A DNA stretch of 64,000 nucleotides from positions 5,146,001 to 5,210,000 of the forward strand of contig CAVNZM010000003.1 in assembly GCA_963693365.1 (NCBI GenBank), read 5' to 3'. Under the pieces are notes generated by a model, which worked only from the letters and a program-made list of their open reading frames with translations, searched no databases and was not told the DNA's origin. Both the position numbers and the translations under genes were made by a program. The first letter of the stretch is position 1, and every line of letters starts with the position of its first letter. Below, in pieces: positions 44,817 to 56,953 of the stretch. The stretch comes from Amoebidium appalachense (taxonomy: Eukaryota > Ichthyosporea).

Positions 44817-45075
44817 CCCCTCCTTCCAACCATCCCCTCCCCCCCCCCCCCCCCTCCACCCTCCCTCCTAATAACCAAACCCCCTTCCCCCCCCCCCCCC
44901 TCCCCCCCCCCTCCTCCCCCCTATTCCCCCCCCCCCCTTTCTTCCTTCCCCCCTCCCCCCCCCCCCTCCCCCCCATCTCCTAGGTCTGTCCACTTGCGTT
45001 TCTTTCATCTTTGAATCTATGCCAGCCCCTTCCCTGTATCCCCCCCCCCCCCCCCCCCCCCCCCCATTTCCCCCC

Positions 45076-45111
<36 letters not shown>

Positions 45112-45592
45112 ACACACACACACCACCACCACCACCACACACACACACCTCCGGGCCACTCCTGCTACAGTACGGTACATACATTTTTTGCTCTGCAAAC
45201 TGAATTTCTTGTTTTGTCCGTCGTGAACGTGTATTTCCTACTCTGTAACACATTCTAAACTCCCCCCCCCCCCCCCCCTCCCCTCCCCCCTCCCACCCTC
45301 CCCTCCCCCTCCCCCCCTCCCCCCCCTCCCCGCCCCTCCCCCCCCCCCCCCCCCCCCCCCCGTTTCTCCACAAGCTCTCTCGAGGACTGGCCTGCATATG
45401 CGGCTGTTCTATTTTCCTTCTTCTTCTTTGCTTTTTCCCTCCTTTTTCGGCATCTTTCCATAACCTGCCTGTGTTTCAAGGCTTAGTCTTATCTTTTTCC
45501 CTCGTATCGTCTATATATAAATCGGTCCCAATACCTCCCCCTCTCCCCCCCCCCCCCCCCCCCCCCCCTTAACTCACCCTTACCATATACAG
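44298..45592. other. C-rich spacer
   Basis: Multiple poly-C tracts, an A run (44783-44814), and a partial repeat copy at 45180-45260 (CGTGAACGTGTATTTCCTAC, followed by a C run). No exon is supported. Confidence 0.5.
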
Positions 45593-45909
45593 CAATCATG
45601 CATAGGACTATCCCGGGAGTAGACAACTCAGCCCACCCTTCCCCGTCACCTCCACCACCCACCACAATTACGGCCCCAATTTCCACCACAACAAAAATTT
45701 CCTTCACAACCCCAAATCCGACCACCACCACAACCCAAATTTCAACCCAAACCCCGCCGGGCTAAAACATCAACTTCTTCAGCTCTCTCATCTCAGCAGG
45801 CAGTTAAAACCCCCCTTGAAATTTCATCGTCATCGGTGCCACTTACGAGCACACAGGTGGTCACTGTGGTAGAGATAACACCAACAAGCACACAGATCAA
45901 GACGGAAGG
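45593..45909 (+). CDS. Putative Thr/Ser/Pro-rich (mucin-like) exon, possibly frameshifted
   Basis: After an acceptor (CCATATACAG) one frame encodes PPPPTTITAPISTTTK and PNPTTTTTQISTQTPPG before a stop. An overlapping +1-type frame continues as AKTSTSSALSSQQAVK and LTSTQVVTVVEITPTSTQIK up to a GTATTC donor. Such tails are typical of O-glycosylated linkers of secreted or wall proteins. The frame switch falls near a C run (ACCCCGCCGG), so either an indel or two overlapping exons is possible. The link to the CAP exons upstream is inferred from order and strand only. Confidence 0.45.
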
Positions 45910-47354
45910 TATTCACCAGTATACAGCTTGAGCCGGCATTTCTAATATGGTAGGCCCGGTAGCAAGCGGCAACATGGGCACATTTAGGTGATGCGCTCAC
46001 GCCCAATCGCTTTACTCAAATCTGTCCACTAAAAGCTTAGAAGCTGCTTTTAACACATTTGATTGGCTTCAAACCGTTTTACCCCCTTTGAAGACAAGCA
46101 ATCAAGGCCAAAAACAGTAGACTGTCCAACTTCAACTTAGTAAACGCCGACACCAGACTCGTGATTTAGGGTTTACAAGGTGATCTCTATGACAAACCTT
46201 TTCTCTCAATTTCGGGACGCTGTGCAACTCCTTTTCCATAGCACAAACAATCAAAGATTAGTTATAGTATTGAAGTTTTCCGAAAATAAAGAGTTTATGC
46301 GCTATCGAAGTTTTTTGTAAGCTGAAAAATTATAAACCTGATTCAAAGCTAGTTCTGTTGACTTACACTACTCCGCATAAGTTCATGCAACATGCGTGAT
46401 AATCTACGAATAACAAATCGCCATGTCTCGTGAGAACCAGCATGCTTAACGGTTTGTTATCTTTTTTTATATAGAACCGTTAGAAACTTCGCCTGCTGAC
46501 AAATGGATATTTCAAATCAACTTATAACGCGCTTTTTGTTAGCTGCTCTCTATTTCATTTCTCGTTTGTCAGTAATTTTTTCCCCAAAGAACGTGCTTGG
46601 CATGCTGCTAAATTTTAGCACTGGATATCAGAGTCATGGAGCCAATCACAAGCGGGTCTGCCACGAGATACTTTCGGCAGCCGGCATATCGGCGTGGCTC
46701 AGGAATGCAATTCCTAGATTGAGTTTAATCCAATCACTCGAATTCACAACTTACCATATTAGAACTGCCTTAGCCTCCTGATATACCCCCCCTCCTCCCC
46801 CCTCCCCCCTCTCTCTCTCCTTCGTCTCACTCCCCTATCTCTCCTCTCCCCCCCCACCCCCCCCCCCCCCCACCCTCCCACTATGTATCTCTTTCTCTGT
46901 TCTATCTTTCTCTCTCTGTTCTGTCTTTCTCTCGGGAACTCTCCCCCCTCCCTCCCCTCCCTATCTGTCTCTTTCTCCAGTCACTCTCACACATTCTCTC
47001 TTTCTCTTTTTCTGCTTGCGTGTGTGGTTGTGTCGTTGACGGTGCGTGGATAATGTGTATTAGTATGGGAAATTCAACATCGTGGGGCAGATAAGCATAT
47101 ATGTGCCAGCAAGGAGGACCGTTAACAAACAGCAAGAGCACAACTTATGATCTCTAACCAATCACTGTGACCGTACAGGCAACAATGGCCAATCGGAATC
47201 CTCCGATGCAGCCAATAGGAACCCAGGATCTTCTGCCGCGTCCGTGCCATGTTCCTTATTTCGAGCGGTAGTGTGCGCGGTTTGTGTATTGTTTTATCTG
47301 CTTTGTTCGTAGTGCCTGTGGCAAAAGACCTGGTGATAGAATCTGATGTGTGTA

Positions 47355-47451
<97 letters not shown>

Positions 47452-47578
47452 AGTAGGTCCGTTTTGATATTTCGTCGGCAGTGGTTTCGATATTTGGTGA
47501 GTTAGAGCGTGCCACTGGACTAAACCATTTTTACAAAAATTAACCGACAAATAGAATACTATAAATAAATTAGGATTG
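45910..47578. other. Intergenic region
   Basis: Ordinary AT/GC-mixed DNA to about 46780, then CT-rich DNA and a (CA)n run (47358-47449). An open stretch at 46503-46781 lacks splice context and protein character. TATAAATA at about 47559 precedes the next candidate exons. Confidence 0.4.
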
Positions 47579-47764
47579 GTCCCGGAAGGACTTTTGCAGT
47601 TTGATTTTGGAGACGTGAAGGCCCTCCGAAGAGAGGTGGGGTGGGGGTGGGGTGGGGTGGAGTGGTGGTGGTGGTGGGGGGGGCGGGGGGGCGGGGGAAG
47701 GGGTTTGGAGTTGGGTTTCTTTCTTGCAGTTTTTGTTTACGTTGTTTTTAAAGCCTTCCCCCCT

Positions 47765-47797
<33 letters not shown>

Positions 47798-47950
47798 TCC
47801 CCCCCCCCCCTTCCCCCCCCCTGCGGGGCCGGTGAAGAGGCCGAGATCCCAGCGTCGTGTTGCTGGTTAATTTGGTGGCGGGGCTGCTCCTGGCAGCATC
47901 AACTTGAAGAATTCAACCGCCTAGGACTATCAAGCACCTTCATCAACTGA
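47579..47950 (+). CDS. Weak two-exon candidate gene
   Basis: A short open stretch (PEGLLQFDFGDVKALRRE) ends at a GTGGGG donor at 47636. The following sequence is G-rich, then C-rich, then ATCCCAG. The downstream frame ends with HQLEEFNRLGLSSTFIN and a stop at 47948-47950. There is no homologue I recognise and no clear start codon. The G-then-C composition of the gap resembles introns elsewhere in the window. Confidence 0.25.
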
Positions 47951-48103
47951 GGCAGAAGCCAACAATGAGATACATTTAAAGTTTTAAACATTCTAAGCGA
48001 TTTGTTAGCCTTTGTGGGCTCCCAGGATAGGGACAGGCAGACAAGAGGGAGAGAGAGCTGGGAGGGGACGGGGAGAGAGAGAGAGAGAGTTCTCTGTGAG
48101 TAA

Positions 48104-48578
<475 letters not shown>

Positions 48579-50010
48579 ATCAGAGAGACTGATGGAGGAG
48601 GGGCGGGGGAAAGACAGAGAGAGAGGCTCAGAGGGAGTGAGAGAGACGATTTGAAGGGATGGGGGTAGGGAGGGGGGAGGGGGGAGGGGGGCATAAAGGA
48701 AGAGGGGGAGGGGGGGGGGGGGGGGGGGGGGGGAGGTCGTAGTAAGCATCTGTTCACGAAGTCACACAGTCATGACCGCCTGGGCCAGCTTCCCGTGCAC
48801 GCGTACAGGATGCATGGTTACAATTGGCCCCGGCATGACTCCTCACTACTGAGTCCTGAGGGGCGGGCCGACGGTACATCATGGCATCGTGATTCGTTTC
48901 GAACATTCCAATACAACACGCGCACGTTGTGACTCGCTGGGAACTCGGGATCCTATTTGTCCACACATCATTTTATCTGTACTGTTAGGTTTACGAAAGA
49001 GGCTTTGAAGTCCAATGCATAACCAAAAAACGCCACGGCACACTTCCAAGGCCACCTTTAAATTTGAAAGTTCGAACTGAGTTCAAAGTAAGAGTGATAA
49101 GAGTCAGTGAGCTCGTTTCTTTGTGGAATGCACTTTACAGTTCTCCACCAATCATATGACGTCTTGGGAGGACGGAGTCCAATAAATGGTTCGCAGTATT
49201 GCCCAGCCAATATTTGCATACCTGAGGATAAAAGGGATGCTCTCTGGCCCAATCGTATTTACTTGGCTATGTGATATCCCATTCTCCTATACCCTTGGGG
49301 CCCTTTACCCCTGCTTGTCAAACGAGTCCCTAAGATACAATTGCAAAAGAATGATAGGAACTCAGTGATTGCCCGTCATTATACTAGCGGCTTTAAACTC
49401 GAGTAATTAAAACAGTAAATAAAAACTAATAATAAATATATAGGGTGACCAGCTGTCAAATTGATTACTTTGGAAAATTCAAACGGGACTGCATATGCCT
49501 TCGGTGCACGTGCAATTCAAAATTCTCAGATAATTAATTTACAACAGGTAAAAGTCTCAGAATTATGCAGACATTGCATACTTTTGAGCACCAGATGACA
49601 TCGGGAAGGCCCAAGTATTTTAATTTATAAATAAAACGCTACTTATTATGAATACATAATAAGTAAAGAATGAATTAAACTTTGATGCTATTGATCCTGC
49701 TCTTGGTAGATGGCCTATGTAAAATCTTATTGCCTCCGAATCTTGAAACCCCAATGCGATAATTGGATGCATAGGGGGAACATCGGAATGCAGGTGAGGC
49801 TGGCTCAAATTGGAAACCCGGTGTTCTTACCACGCAGTTGAAACGTCCGTGAAGTTTGTTTGTTGTAGTCATTATTCTCCTACTGTGTGTCAGCAGAACG
49901 CGTAGTCACTCACTCACACAGAGAGAGACACAGAAAATACAAACATAGACACGAAACACACACAAACGGACAGAACTAGGGTAGTTGATTCCCTCCCTCA
50001 CATCGCCACC
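48579..50010. other. Intergenic region upstream of the PAN-domain gene
   Basis: After a G-rich block to 48735 the DNA is ordinary. A tail of ACACAGAGAGAGACAC-type sequence at 49910-49970 probably forms the 5' UTR of the next gene. No other gene is supported. Confidence 0.45.
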
Positions 50011-52011
50011 ATGCACGCAAACACTCTCTTCCTCTTTATTGCGGCGGCTCTCTCCGCCATCGACGCCTCCCCCATTATTATGCCCAAGCGCATGACCCTC
50101 CCCGTATTCTATTATCCCGCCGCTCAAGGCGGCACAGGGATAGTTACCCCGCAGGGCGCCCCCGTACCAGCTGTTGACCCCATTCCATCCCCCATACCAG
50201 CTGTTGACCCCATTCCATCTGTCGCCGTCGACCCTATTCCTTCCCTTGCCGAGAACCCCACGGCCGTGCCTGAACCCGTCCTCACCTCTTTTGCTATTCC
50301 AGATGTTGGCCCTGTTCAGGCTTTGGAACTGCCAGCCATTGCCCTGACCCCAGTTAGCCCCGCGGGTCCTGGCGTGCAGGCGCGTATTTTGGCACGGCCT
50401 CTACTTCCCGGTCTTAAGCCGCCATCGGTCGCTGCTGTACCCACACAGGGAGTGGCGGCTGCTGCCCCAAGTGCTGTGCCTTCATTAATTCAGCAGATTA
50501 GGGCCATGACCCTGCCTACTTCTAACCAGCCTCTGCCTAGCGATCAGGTTATGTCGGTCACTGGTGTTCAGCCCAGGACTGGTGCAATCGGACCAGGGCT
50601 CCCTCCCACGCCGATGACTGGCACAAACGGCCAGGGTCTTCCTCCCATCACGCCAATGACCGGTACAAATGGCCAAGGTCTACCCCCCAGCACCTCCGCC
50701 AACGGTGTTCGTCCCCCCATGCTCGTCACTCCCATGACTGGCACCAACGGCCAGGGTCTTCCTCCCGCCTCAGCGGCTCCCAATGCCCCGGCTATTGCAC
50801 AGAGCCTCTCCCCCGTTTCCGCACCCGTTCTGAGTGTTTCTGCTGTGAAGGAAAACGCTGCTGCCTTAGCAGCTGCGGAAGCTGCGGTGGCCGCGGCAGC
50901 ACAAAAAGCGGCGGCTGACCAGCTGGCGGCACAAAAAGCGGCGGCGGCCGCGGCAGCAGCACAGAAAGCGGCGGCTGACCAGCTGGCGGCACAAAAAGCG
51001 GCGGCAGCCGCGGCAGCAGCACAAAAAGCGGCGGCTGACCAGCTGGCGGCGCAAAAAGCGGCGGCGACCGCGGCAGCAGCACAAAAAGCGGCGGCTGACC
51101 AGCTGGCGGCACAAAAAGCGGCGGCGGCGGCAGCAGCAGCACAGAAATTGGCAGCTGACCAGCTGGCAGCACAAAAAGCGGCGGCAGCTAACATTGCGGC
51201 AATGGCGAAACCGGCGGGGTTGGGAACTTCGAGTGTTGCTGGTGAGTTTAATGTGATGCGGTGTGTGTGTGTGTGTGTGTGTTTTGTGTGTGTGTTTGTG
51301 TGTGTGTGTTGGTGAAAAAGTCTTCGTTGTTGGGCTATTTGCATCAACGGCGTGGTTTTGCATATGATAAAACAAAATATTGGAACATCAGTATTCACTT
51401 TTTTTGGAACGGAAAAGATTCGTTGTTGGGCTATTTGCATCAACGGCGTGGTTTTGCATATGATAAAACAAAATATTGGAACATCAGTATTCACTTTTTT
51501 TGGAACGGAAAGATTCTCGCCTTATACATTTTGTTCCCCACCCTCCGGTGACCCACCCAAGAGCGTGTGAAGTGGTTGGATACTACCCATGCCCCCTTTC
51601 CCCTCCCTCCCTTCCAACCCCCCCCCCCCCCCCCCCCTTCGCTCTCCCGCTCCCCAACCCCACCACTTCATACTTCTCTCCGAACCCCCCCCCTCCCCCC
51701 CCCCCCCCCCTTTTTGTATTGAATACGCCCACTCACCCTCCACATTCCCCACAGGAGCCAAATACACCATCATCAGACAGAATGAGCTTTGTGAGGGTGT
51801 CACCTCCCGCCTAGCCAACAGTGGCACATACACGCAGGGGATGCAAGCGAGTGTTGCGAAGTGTGGGGATATGTGCTTCCGCTACAAGGGAGGGGTATGC
51901 ACTCACTTCGTGGTGATAGGCACTGGTACCACTGCTCGGTGCCACCTCCACAAATCGTGCGCTACCATTGGAAGGTCAGCTACTGCATCGGCAGTGTACA
52001 AGATGGGTTAA
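50011..52011 (+). CDS. Secreted Pro/Ala-repeat protein with C-terminal PAN/Apple-like domain
   Basis: Exons 50011-51241 and 51755-52011 join in phase 1 to give 495 aa. The start has a strong Kozak-like context (GCCACCATGC). Residues 1-20 (MHANTLFLFIAAALSAIDAS) form a signal peptide. Next come Pro/Val repeats (VDPIPS units) and four PMTGTNGQGLPP-type repeats. An Ala-rich helical section has five 20-residue units built on AAQKAAADQLAAQKA. The last ~85 residues hold six Cys (ELCEG, KCGDMC, VCTHF, RCHLHKSC) and end ATASAVYKMG. This is the pattern of PAN/Apple domains, which bind carbohydrate or protein outside the cell. It is probably a wall or surface adhesin. Domain assignment is by motif only. 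Confidence 0.85.
50884..51183 (+). repeat. 60-bp coding minisatellite, five units
   Basis: The unit starts near GCACAAAAAGCGGCGGCTGA and CCAGCTGGCGGC, with a 60-nt period. Units differ by a few substitutions (GGCAGC, GACCGC), all keeping the frame and mostly Ala codons. Confidence 0.95.
51324..51515 (+). repeat. 96-bp direct duplication in the PAN gene intron
   Basis: TTCGTTGTTGGGCTATTTGC and the following sequence to GGAACGGAAA occur twice, with only an A-run length difference, starting about 80 nt after the donor. The near identity suggests a recent event. Confidence 0.95.
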
Positions 52012-52798
52012 GATTTTCAAAATTAGGTGGTTAAAAAGTTAAACTAGGCAGTTTGTTTCAGAGACGTGTCTACTTTTTTGCATCCTTTTCCAGATTTTTG
52101 TTTCAGAAGTATATCTCCGTTTAATTCTTCGTCAGTCTGAACGATCACTATGTTAGTTTCCTTGATCCCAAACAAGGAACACCGTAATACCTCTATGATT
52201 GTTACAGACGTGTACGCAATTTAACTATGATGATAATAAAGGGGTTGCGAGACCGCCTTGTTAACCTTCCAAATACCCGTACCCTTCTTCATCTACATGG
52301 ACACACGTACACCCTTTTTGATATTCTTAAGTTTAGGCACTTTCCTGCCACTGGTAGTGGGGATCGCAGTATTGCTTTCTGAGATTACATATCTAAGCTT
52401 GTACTCGAGTTCTGTTAATTCTGTTTTAACCTGCGACAGAAAGAAACTCCTCACTGATTATAAGTCTGCTTTTTTGCTTGGCTTTTTACCGTATCCCGCT
52501 TGCAAATAAAAAATAAACGAGTTTCGGCACTTGTGGTGAATGGACACCTGTCTGCAACAGGTAATTCTTGGAGCTGACAGTGCTAAATGTATCTACGTGG
52601 GAGAGAGCGAAACCACAACTCACAAGCGGCTGCTGGAAGAATATCACATTCATTCATACACCTTCCGGTTTGGTTTCCACACACATGTACAACACATTCC
52701 CAGTTATTTCTCATGCCGGTTCCGGTTTCGTATTTCATACATGACTGCATCAAAGTGTTCTGCCCCCCCCCCCCCCCCCCCCCCCCCCGCCGCAAATA

Positions 52799-52850
<52 letters not shown>

Positions 52851-53319
52851 AACCAGGCCATCCCCACCACGGGTGGTACCATTATCGATGGGCTCCGTTT
52901 ATGATACATACTCTCTTTGTATGAGTTTTTTAGTTATAATCTGCATTTTTTTGGTCGGTTTTGTCCGTAGTAATGAGCACGAACTCGTACTTGCACTCTG
53001 CAGGATGTGTGTGCATCACATTCTAACCCCCACGCCTAAAAATGAGTAACTTTAAACAACACTCAACTTTGCGGCGCTTAGCATTTTTTGCACCGGCGCG
53101 CAAGGGCCCTAATCAATTAGTAGAAAAGTTACCTTTCATAGTTGAGAACACGCTCATAATTTTTATGGCGGGTTTATGTCTGTTTTTTATATGTTTACTA
53201 TAAGCGCTCGCGCGCGAAGGGGTAGCGAGGTGAATCAACGTTACTCATCTGGCGAACAAAGTTACTCATCAATTAGTGATTTTGGGCGGCCGGCGGCAGC
53301 ATTGATTGATTGTCAATTG
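52012..53319. other. Intergenic region with a dispersed-repeat copy
   Basis: A CA run (52801-52848) follows a C run. A diverged sense copy of the dispersed repeat lies at about 52884-53029 (GATGGGCTCCGTTTATGATA, ending CACATTCTAACCCCC). No gene is supported. A short frame at 52540 contains GADSAKCIYVGESETTTHKR, but it has no splice or homology support. Confidence 0.5.
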
Positions 53320-53444
53320 CTGCGGCTCAGCTGCTGCTGGCGTGACCGCAGACGGAGGGCGATCATGCACGGCCCTCTGAAAAAAAGAGGGCCGTGCATG
53401 ATCGCCCTCCGTCTGCGGTCACGCCAGCAGCAGCTGAGCCGCAG
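53320..53444. repeat. 59-bp perfect inverted repeat (hairpin) with 7-nt loop
   Basis: The left arm 53320-53378 (CTGCGGCTCAGCTGCTGCTG onward) and right arm 53386-53444 are exact reverse complements, separated by GAAAAAA. A degraded third piece of the same unit follows in direct order (TTTTTTTCAGAGGGCCGTG at 53445-53463). An RNA copy would form a 59-bp uninterrupted duplex. Confidence 0.97.
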
Positions 53445-53463
53445 TTTTTTTCAGAGGGCCGTG

Positions 53464-53946
53464 GATCATGCGTCGCAGAGCAATATATTGCTAAGAAACA
53501 CTACATATATAATTTTTGCTGCTGGATTAGATGCATGTATTGTCTACTAGTCTAAAAATTTCAGCTCTCTTCGACTATTTTGAGGGTACAAAAAATGTGC
53601 TCTTTGGCAAGCGATGATGAGGAATTTTTTACGTCACTCATTCTAATTGAGTGATTTTCCAAAAATTCCCGGGATAAGGGATGGGTACACTCATCCGGCA
53701 TTGGGGCTAATCAAATCAATACCCCCCCCCTCTTCCCCTCCGTGCGGCCCCACCTATCCTTTCCCTATACCTGTGTGTCTCTCAGAAGAATCATGGCTCT
53801 GTCTTCTCTCTCTCTATCTATCACTCCATCCCTCCCTCTCTCTCTCCCTCCCTCCCTCCCTCCCTCTCTTCATGCCTCTCTCCCGGGCCCTTCCTCTCGA
53901 GGCTCTCTCTCCCCCTCCCTCACTCCCTGTCTTTCCTCCCCGGGAG

Positions 53947-53984
<38 letters not shown>

Positions 53985-54387
53985 CCCAACCTCTACCCCT
54001 CTCTCCCTTCCCCCCTCCCCCCCCCCCCCCCCCCCCGGCTCTCGCTCTCTCTCTTTTATCTCCATCTCTCAATCTATCTCTCTCTCGCCCCCCTCCCCCT
54101 CCCCCCGAGCTCCCCGGGCCCTCCCCCCCTTACCCTCTCTCTCTCTCTCTCTCTTTTCCGCCCGCCCCCCTCTCCCCCTGGTCTCACTCTAATATAGAGT
54201 TATTTCTCTTTCTTATTATTGATTATTAAATGTGGTTACTCCGAGGGTATCACCTTCTCTCTCTCGCTCTTTCTCTCCCTCACTCTCTTTCTTTCTCGCT
54301 CACCCTCTCTCTTTCTCTCCATCTCCCTCTTCCTCTCTTCTTCTCCTCCCCTTCCTCCCCCTCTCTCTCTCGCTTTCTTACTCTTTC

Positions 54388-54424
<37 letters not shown>

Positions 54425-54663
54425 TTATGCTCTTGCAGGCCCAAACCGGGAGTCCGGGACACCGAGTGACCGGGACTGGGAGTCCAAAAATATTTCGCCT
54501 GGAAGCAATAATTGGTCAATCATTAATGTGACCTGAAAACAAGAAACACCAAATATGGTACTATCTAATCACACATGATTGGTGCTATGGGGGAAAGCCA
54601 ATCATTTGCGCCCGGTAAAGGAAACATGCTGACCAGCTACGAATCGGATCTCCCTATCGTTAG
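53464..54663. other. Spacer upstream of GPDH
   Basis: CT-rich and poly-C DNA between 53710 and 54425. A CCAAT motif lies at 54598-54602. No gene is supported. Confidence 0.5.
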
Positions 54664-54673
54664 TATATAAATA
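54664..54673 (+). promoter_or_regulatory. TATA box of the GPDH gene
   Basis: TATATAAATA lies 62 nt after a CCAAT box and about 200 nt before the start codon, a good core-promoter arrangement. The same TATATAAATA type occurs at 31880. Confidence 0.65.
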
Positions 54674-54875
54674 GGCAACTCTTCTTTTTTTATGCCAGTT
54701 TCAACTGTTGTTGTTTCGCTTCCAGGCTCATCTGACCCTATGCCAACAAACTCAAAAGAAACAACCAGAGACTCGCTTGTTTTTCCCCAAACCGCACACA
54801 CATAACCACTAACACTAATAGTATTCTGTTCACACTCTCACTCCCGCACCCCGCCTACTAGCAAAAAAACATACA

Positions 54876-55913
54876 ATGGAGGAAACACAAAACACACCGA
54901 CTGTTAGAAAGCCCAAGCGGGCAGCAGTCTTGGGAGGGGGTGCTTTCGGCACAGCCATTGCACAACTGCTTGCACGGCAAGGTGCAAAAGTGCTTATGTA
55001 CATGAGAGAGGAACAGGCCTGCAAACGCATGAATGAGACGCATGAAAACTCGACTTACCTTCCCGACGTGAAGCTCAGCGAAAACATAATCGCAACCACC
55101 GATGTTCAGGCTGCATTGACTGGGTGTGATATCATTATGGGCGTAATTCCGACCCCATTCTTCCGGAAATTCGTCGTCGACAACTACAAGCACTTCCCTG
55201 TGAATGTCCCCATTATCGTTTGCTCGAAGGGGATTGAGAAGGGGACACACGACACCCCGTACGAAATGCTTCGTGATGAGCTTCCAGGAAAGTACTCAAA
55301 CTATCTAGGCTGCCTTTCGGGGCCGTCCTTTGCCAAGGAGCTTGCTCTCGGTCTTCCCACAAGCGTAACAGTAGCCTCACCGAACAAGGCAGTGGCAGCT
55401 CTCACACAGGAATACCTGAGTGACAAAACTTTCCGAGTCTACACAAGCACAGATGTTATCGGGTGTGAGTACGCGGGTGCACTGAAAAACGTGCTTGCTA
55501 TCGCTTGCGGTGCAAGTGAAGGGGCGGGGTTGGGGTATGGTTCGCGCGCTGCGCTCATCACGCGTGGCCTGGCGGAAATGGGACGGTTTTTGGAGAAGAA
55601 GGGAGGCGACTTGAGAACTTTGACATCGTTGGCCGGTGTAGGAGACCTGACGCTCACATGCACGGCAACCATGTCGCGAAATTACACGGTGGGGGTCCGA
55701 CTTGCAAAAGGGGAGACTATGGAGCAGATCAAAGCATCGACAAATTCAGTCGCCGAGGGGGTTTTTACAGCGCTGAGCATCCATGAGATGAGGCAGAAAA
55801 CCGGGATAGATATGCCCTTGTGTGAGGCCGTGTATAAGATCATCTACGAGGGGGTGTCCTTTGACCAAGCTCTCCGTGACCTTCAGGCCCGGCCTCTTAC
55901 GAGGGAATGGTAG
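54876..55913 (+). CDS. gpsA: NAD(P)-dependent glycerol-3-phosphate dehydrogenase, GpsA type
   Basis: The enzyme interconverts dihydroxyacetone phosphate and glycerol-3-phosphate, linking glycolysis with lipid and glycerol metabolism. The 345-aa single exon has the full family layout: the dinucleotide-binding motif GGGAFGTAIAQLLARQG near residue 21, CSKGIEKG, the LSGPSFAKELALGLPT signature, and catalytic Lys in GALKNVLAIACG. Substrate-binding motifs follow as GYGSRAALITRGLAEM and SLAGVGDLTLTC, and NSVAEGVFTA is near the C-terminus. Length equals the bacterial GpsA and plastid/protist type (about 330-350 aa). No N-terminal targeting peptide or C-terminal SKL-like signal is evident (it ends LTREW), so a cytosolic location is likely. 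Unlike its neighbours it has no intron in the coding region. Confidence 0.97.
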   Translation: MEETQNTPTVRKPKRAAVLGGGAFGTAIAQLLARQGAKVLMYMREEQACKRMNETHENSTYLPDVKLSENIIATTDVQAALTGCDIIMGVIPTPFFRKFVVDNYKHFPVNVPIIVCSKGIEKGTHDTPYEMLRDELPGKYSNYLGCLSGPSFAKELALGLPTSVTVASPNKAVAALTQEYLSDKTFRVYTSTDVIGCEYAGALKNVLAIACGASEGAGLGYGSRAALITRGLAEMGRFLEKKGGDLRTLTSLAGVGDLTLTCTATMSRNYTVGVRLAKGETMEQIKASTNSVAEGVFTALSIHEMRQKTGIDMPLCEAVYKIIYEGVSFDQALRDLQARPLTREW

Positions 55914-56648
55914 GCGCGGGGGGGTGGGAGGGGGGGATAATGGATAGCTGTTGCCCACCCAAGAGGAAGCATATTTTTTTCACGTAGTACTGCTAGTTTC
56001 TTGTTGCTGTGTTCTCTTTTGTTTTTTGATGGTACTCTTGTTCTCCGTTCCCTTTTTCGAGCCCACTTTTTTTTTTTTTTTAAGGAAGGGGGGGGGGGGG
56101 AGGAGGGATGTAGGCATTTTTTTTTTTTTTAAAAAAGGACAGAAGCCCTCCTTTTTTCTTCTTTTTCTTTTCTTTCCTTTTCTTTTTCTTTCTTTCTTTC
56201 TTTCTTTTTTTTTCTTCTTTTTTTTTTCTTTATCTTGAAAATCTTGGTCTTATGGTAGTTGAAACTCAGTGGAGAATTTGACAAGACTGATAAAAGACCC
56301 GTTAAAGCAACAAGTTGAGGGCCCATGTAAGGGTTCAAGTTTCTTTTATAAACTGTTGTAGTGTTTAACCCGAAAGGGAAACGTTAGGTGGTACAAGAAC
56401 AGTAAACACAAAAAGGTTTGGGAGGCATGTTAGGGTTAATATTTTCTTTTAATTTCTTTAACTTTTTAGTTCGATCAATACCTTCATAACCCGGAAGAAA
56501 AAGGATGGTTGGTGGTGTATCAGTTTAGTTAGGATTTTCGTCAATGTTAGTGAGCAATAAAACCTGAAGCTGACTAAGGATAATTCGAGGACCTCAAATT
56601 ATATCATTGACAATGTTCGCAGTCTTTCTTATTCTTCCCCTCCTTCCT

Positions 56649-56681
<33 letters not shown>

Positions 56682-56857
56682 GTACACCCCCCCACCCCCC
56701 ATATCACCCCCCCCCCCCCCCCCCCTCACCCCCTTCACAACCACACAGCACCACCACCACACACACACACACACATGTTCCCCCCCTCTCACCCCCATCC
56801 CCACCTCCTCTCCTCTCCAAACTCTGGATTACCATGCACACGAACCCCCCCTCCCCC

Positions 56858-56953
<96 letters not shown>

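Noticed and set aside
46503-46781. 92-aa open frame with a hydrophobic stretch
   Set aside because: No splice or promoter context or recognised motif; length is within chance for this composition.
50884-51183. Ala-rich repeats as an ice-binding (type I antifreeze) helix
   Set aside because: The spacing lacks the regular Thr every 11 residues. A structural stalk is a simpler reading.
50568-51494. 308-aa minus-strand open frame rich in Ala and Phe
   Set aside because: It is the antisense shadow of the secreted repeat protein; the plus strand has a signal peptide, Kozak context and matching splice phases.
54876-55913. Bacterial contamination as the source of the GPDH gene
   Set aside because: It is flanked on both sides by the same homopolymer- and CA-rich DNA and has a eukaryotic TATA/CCAAT promoter.
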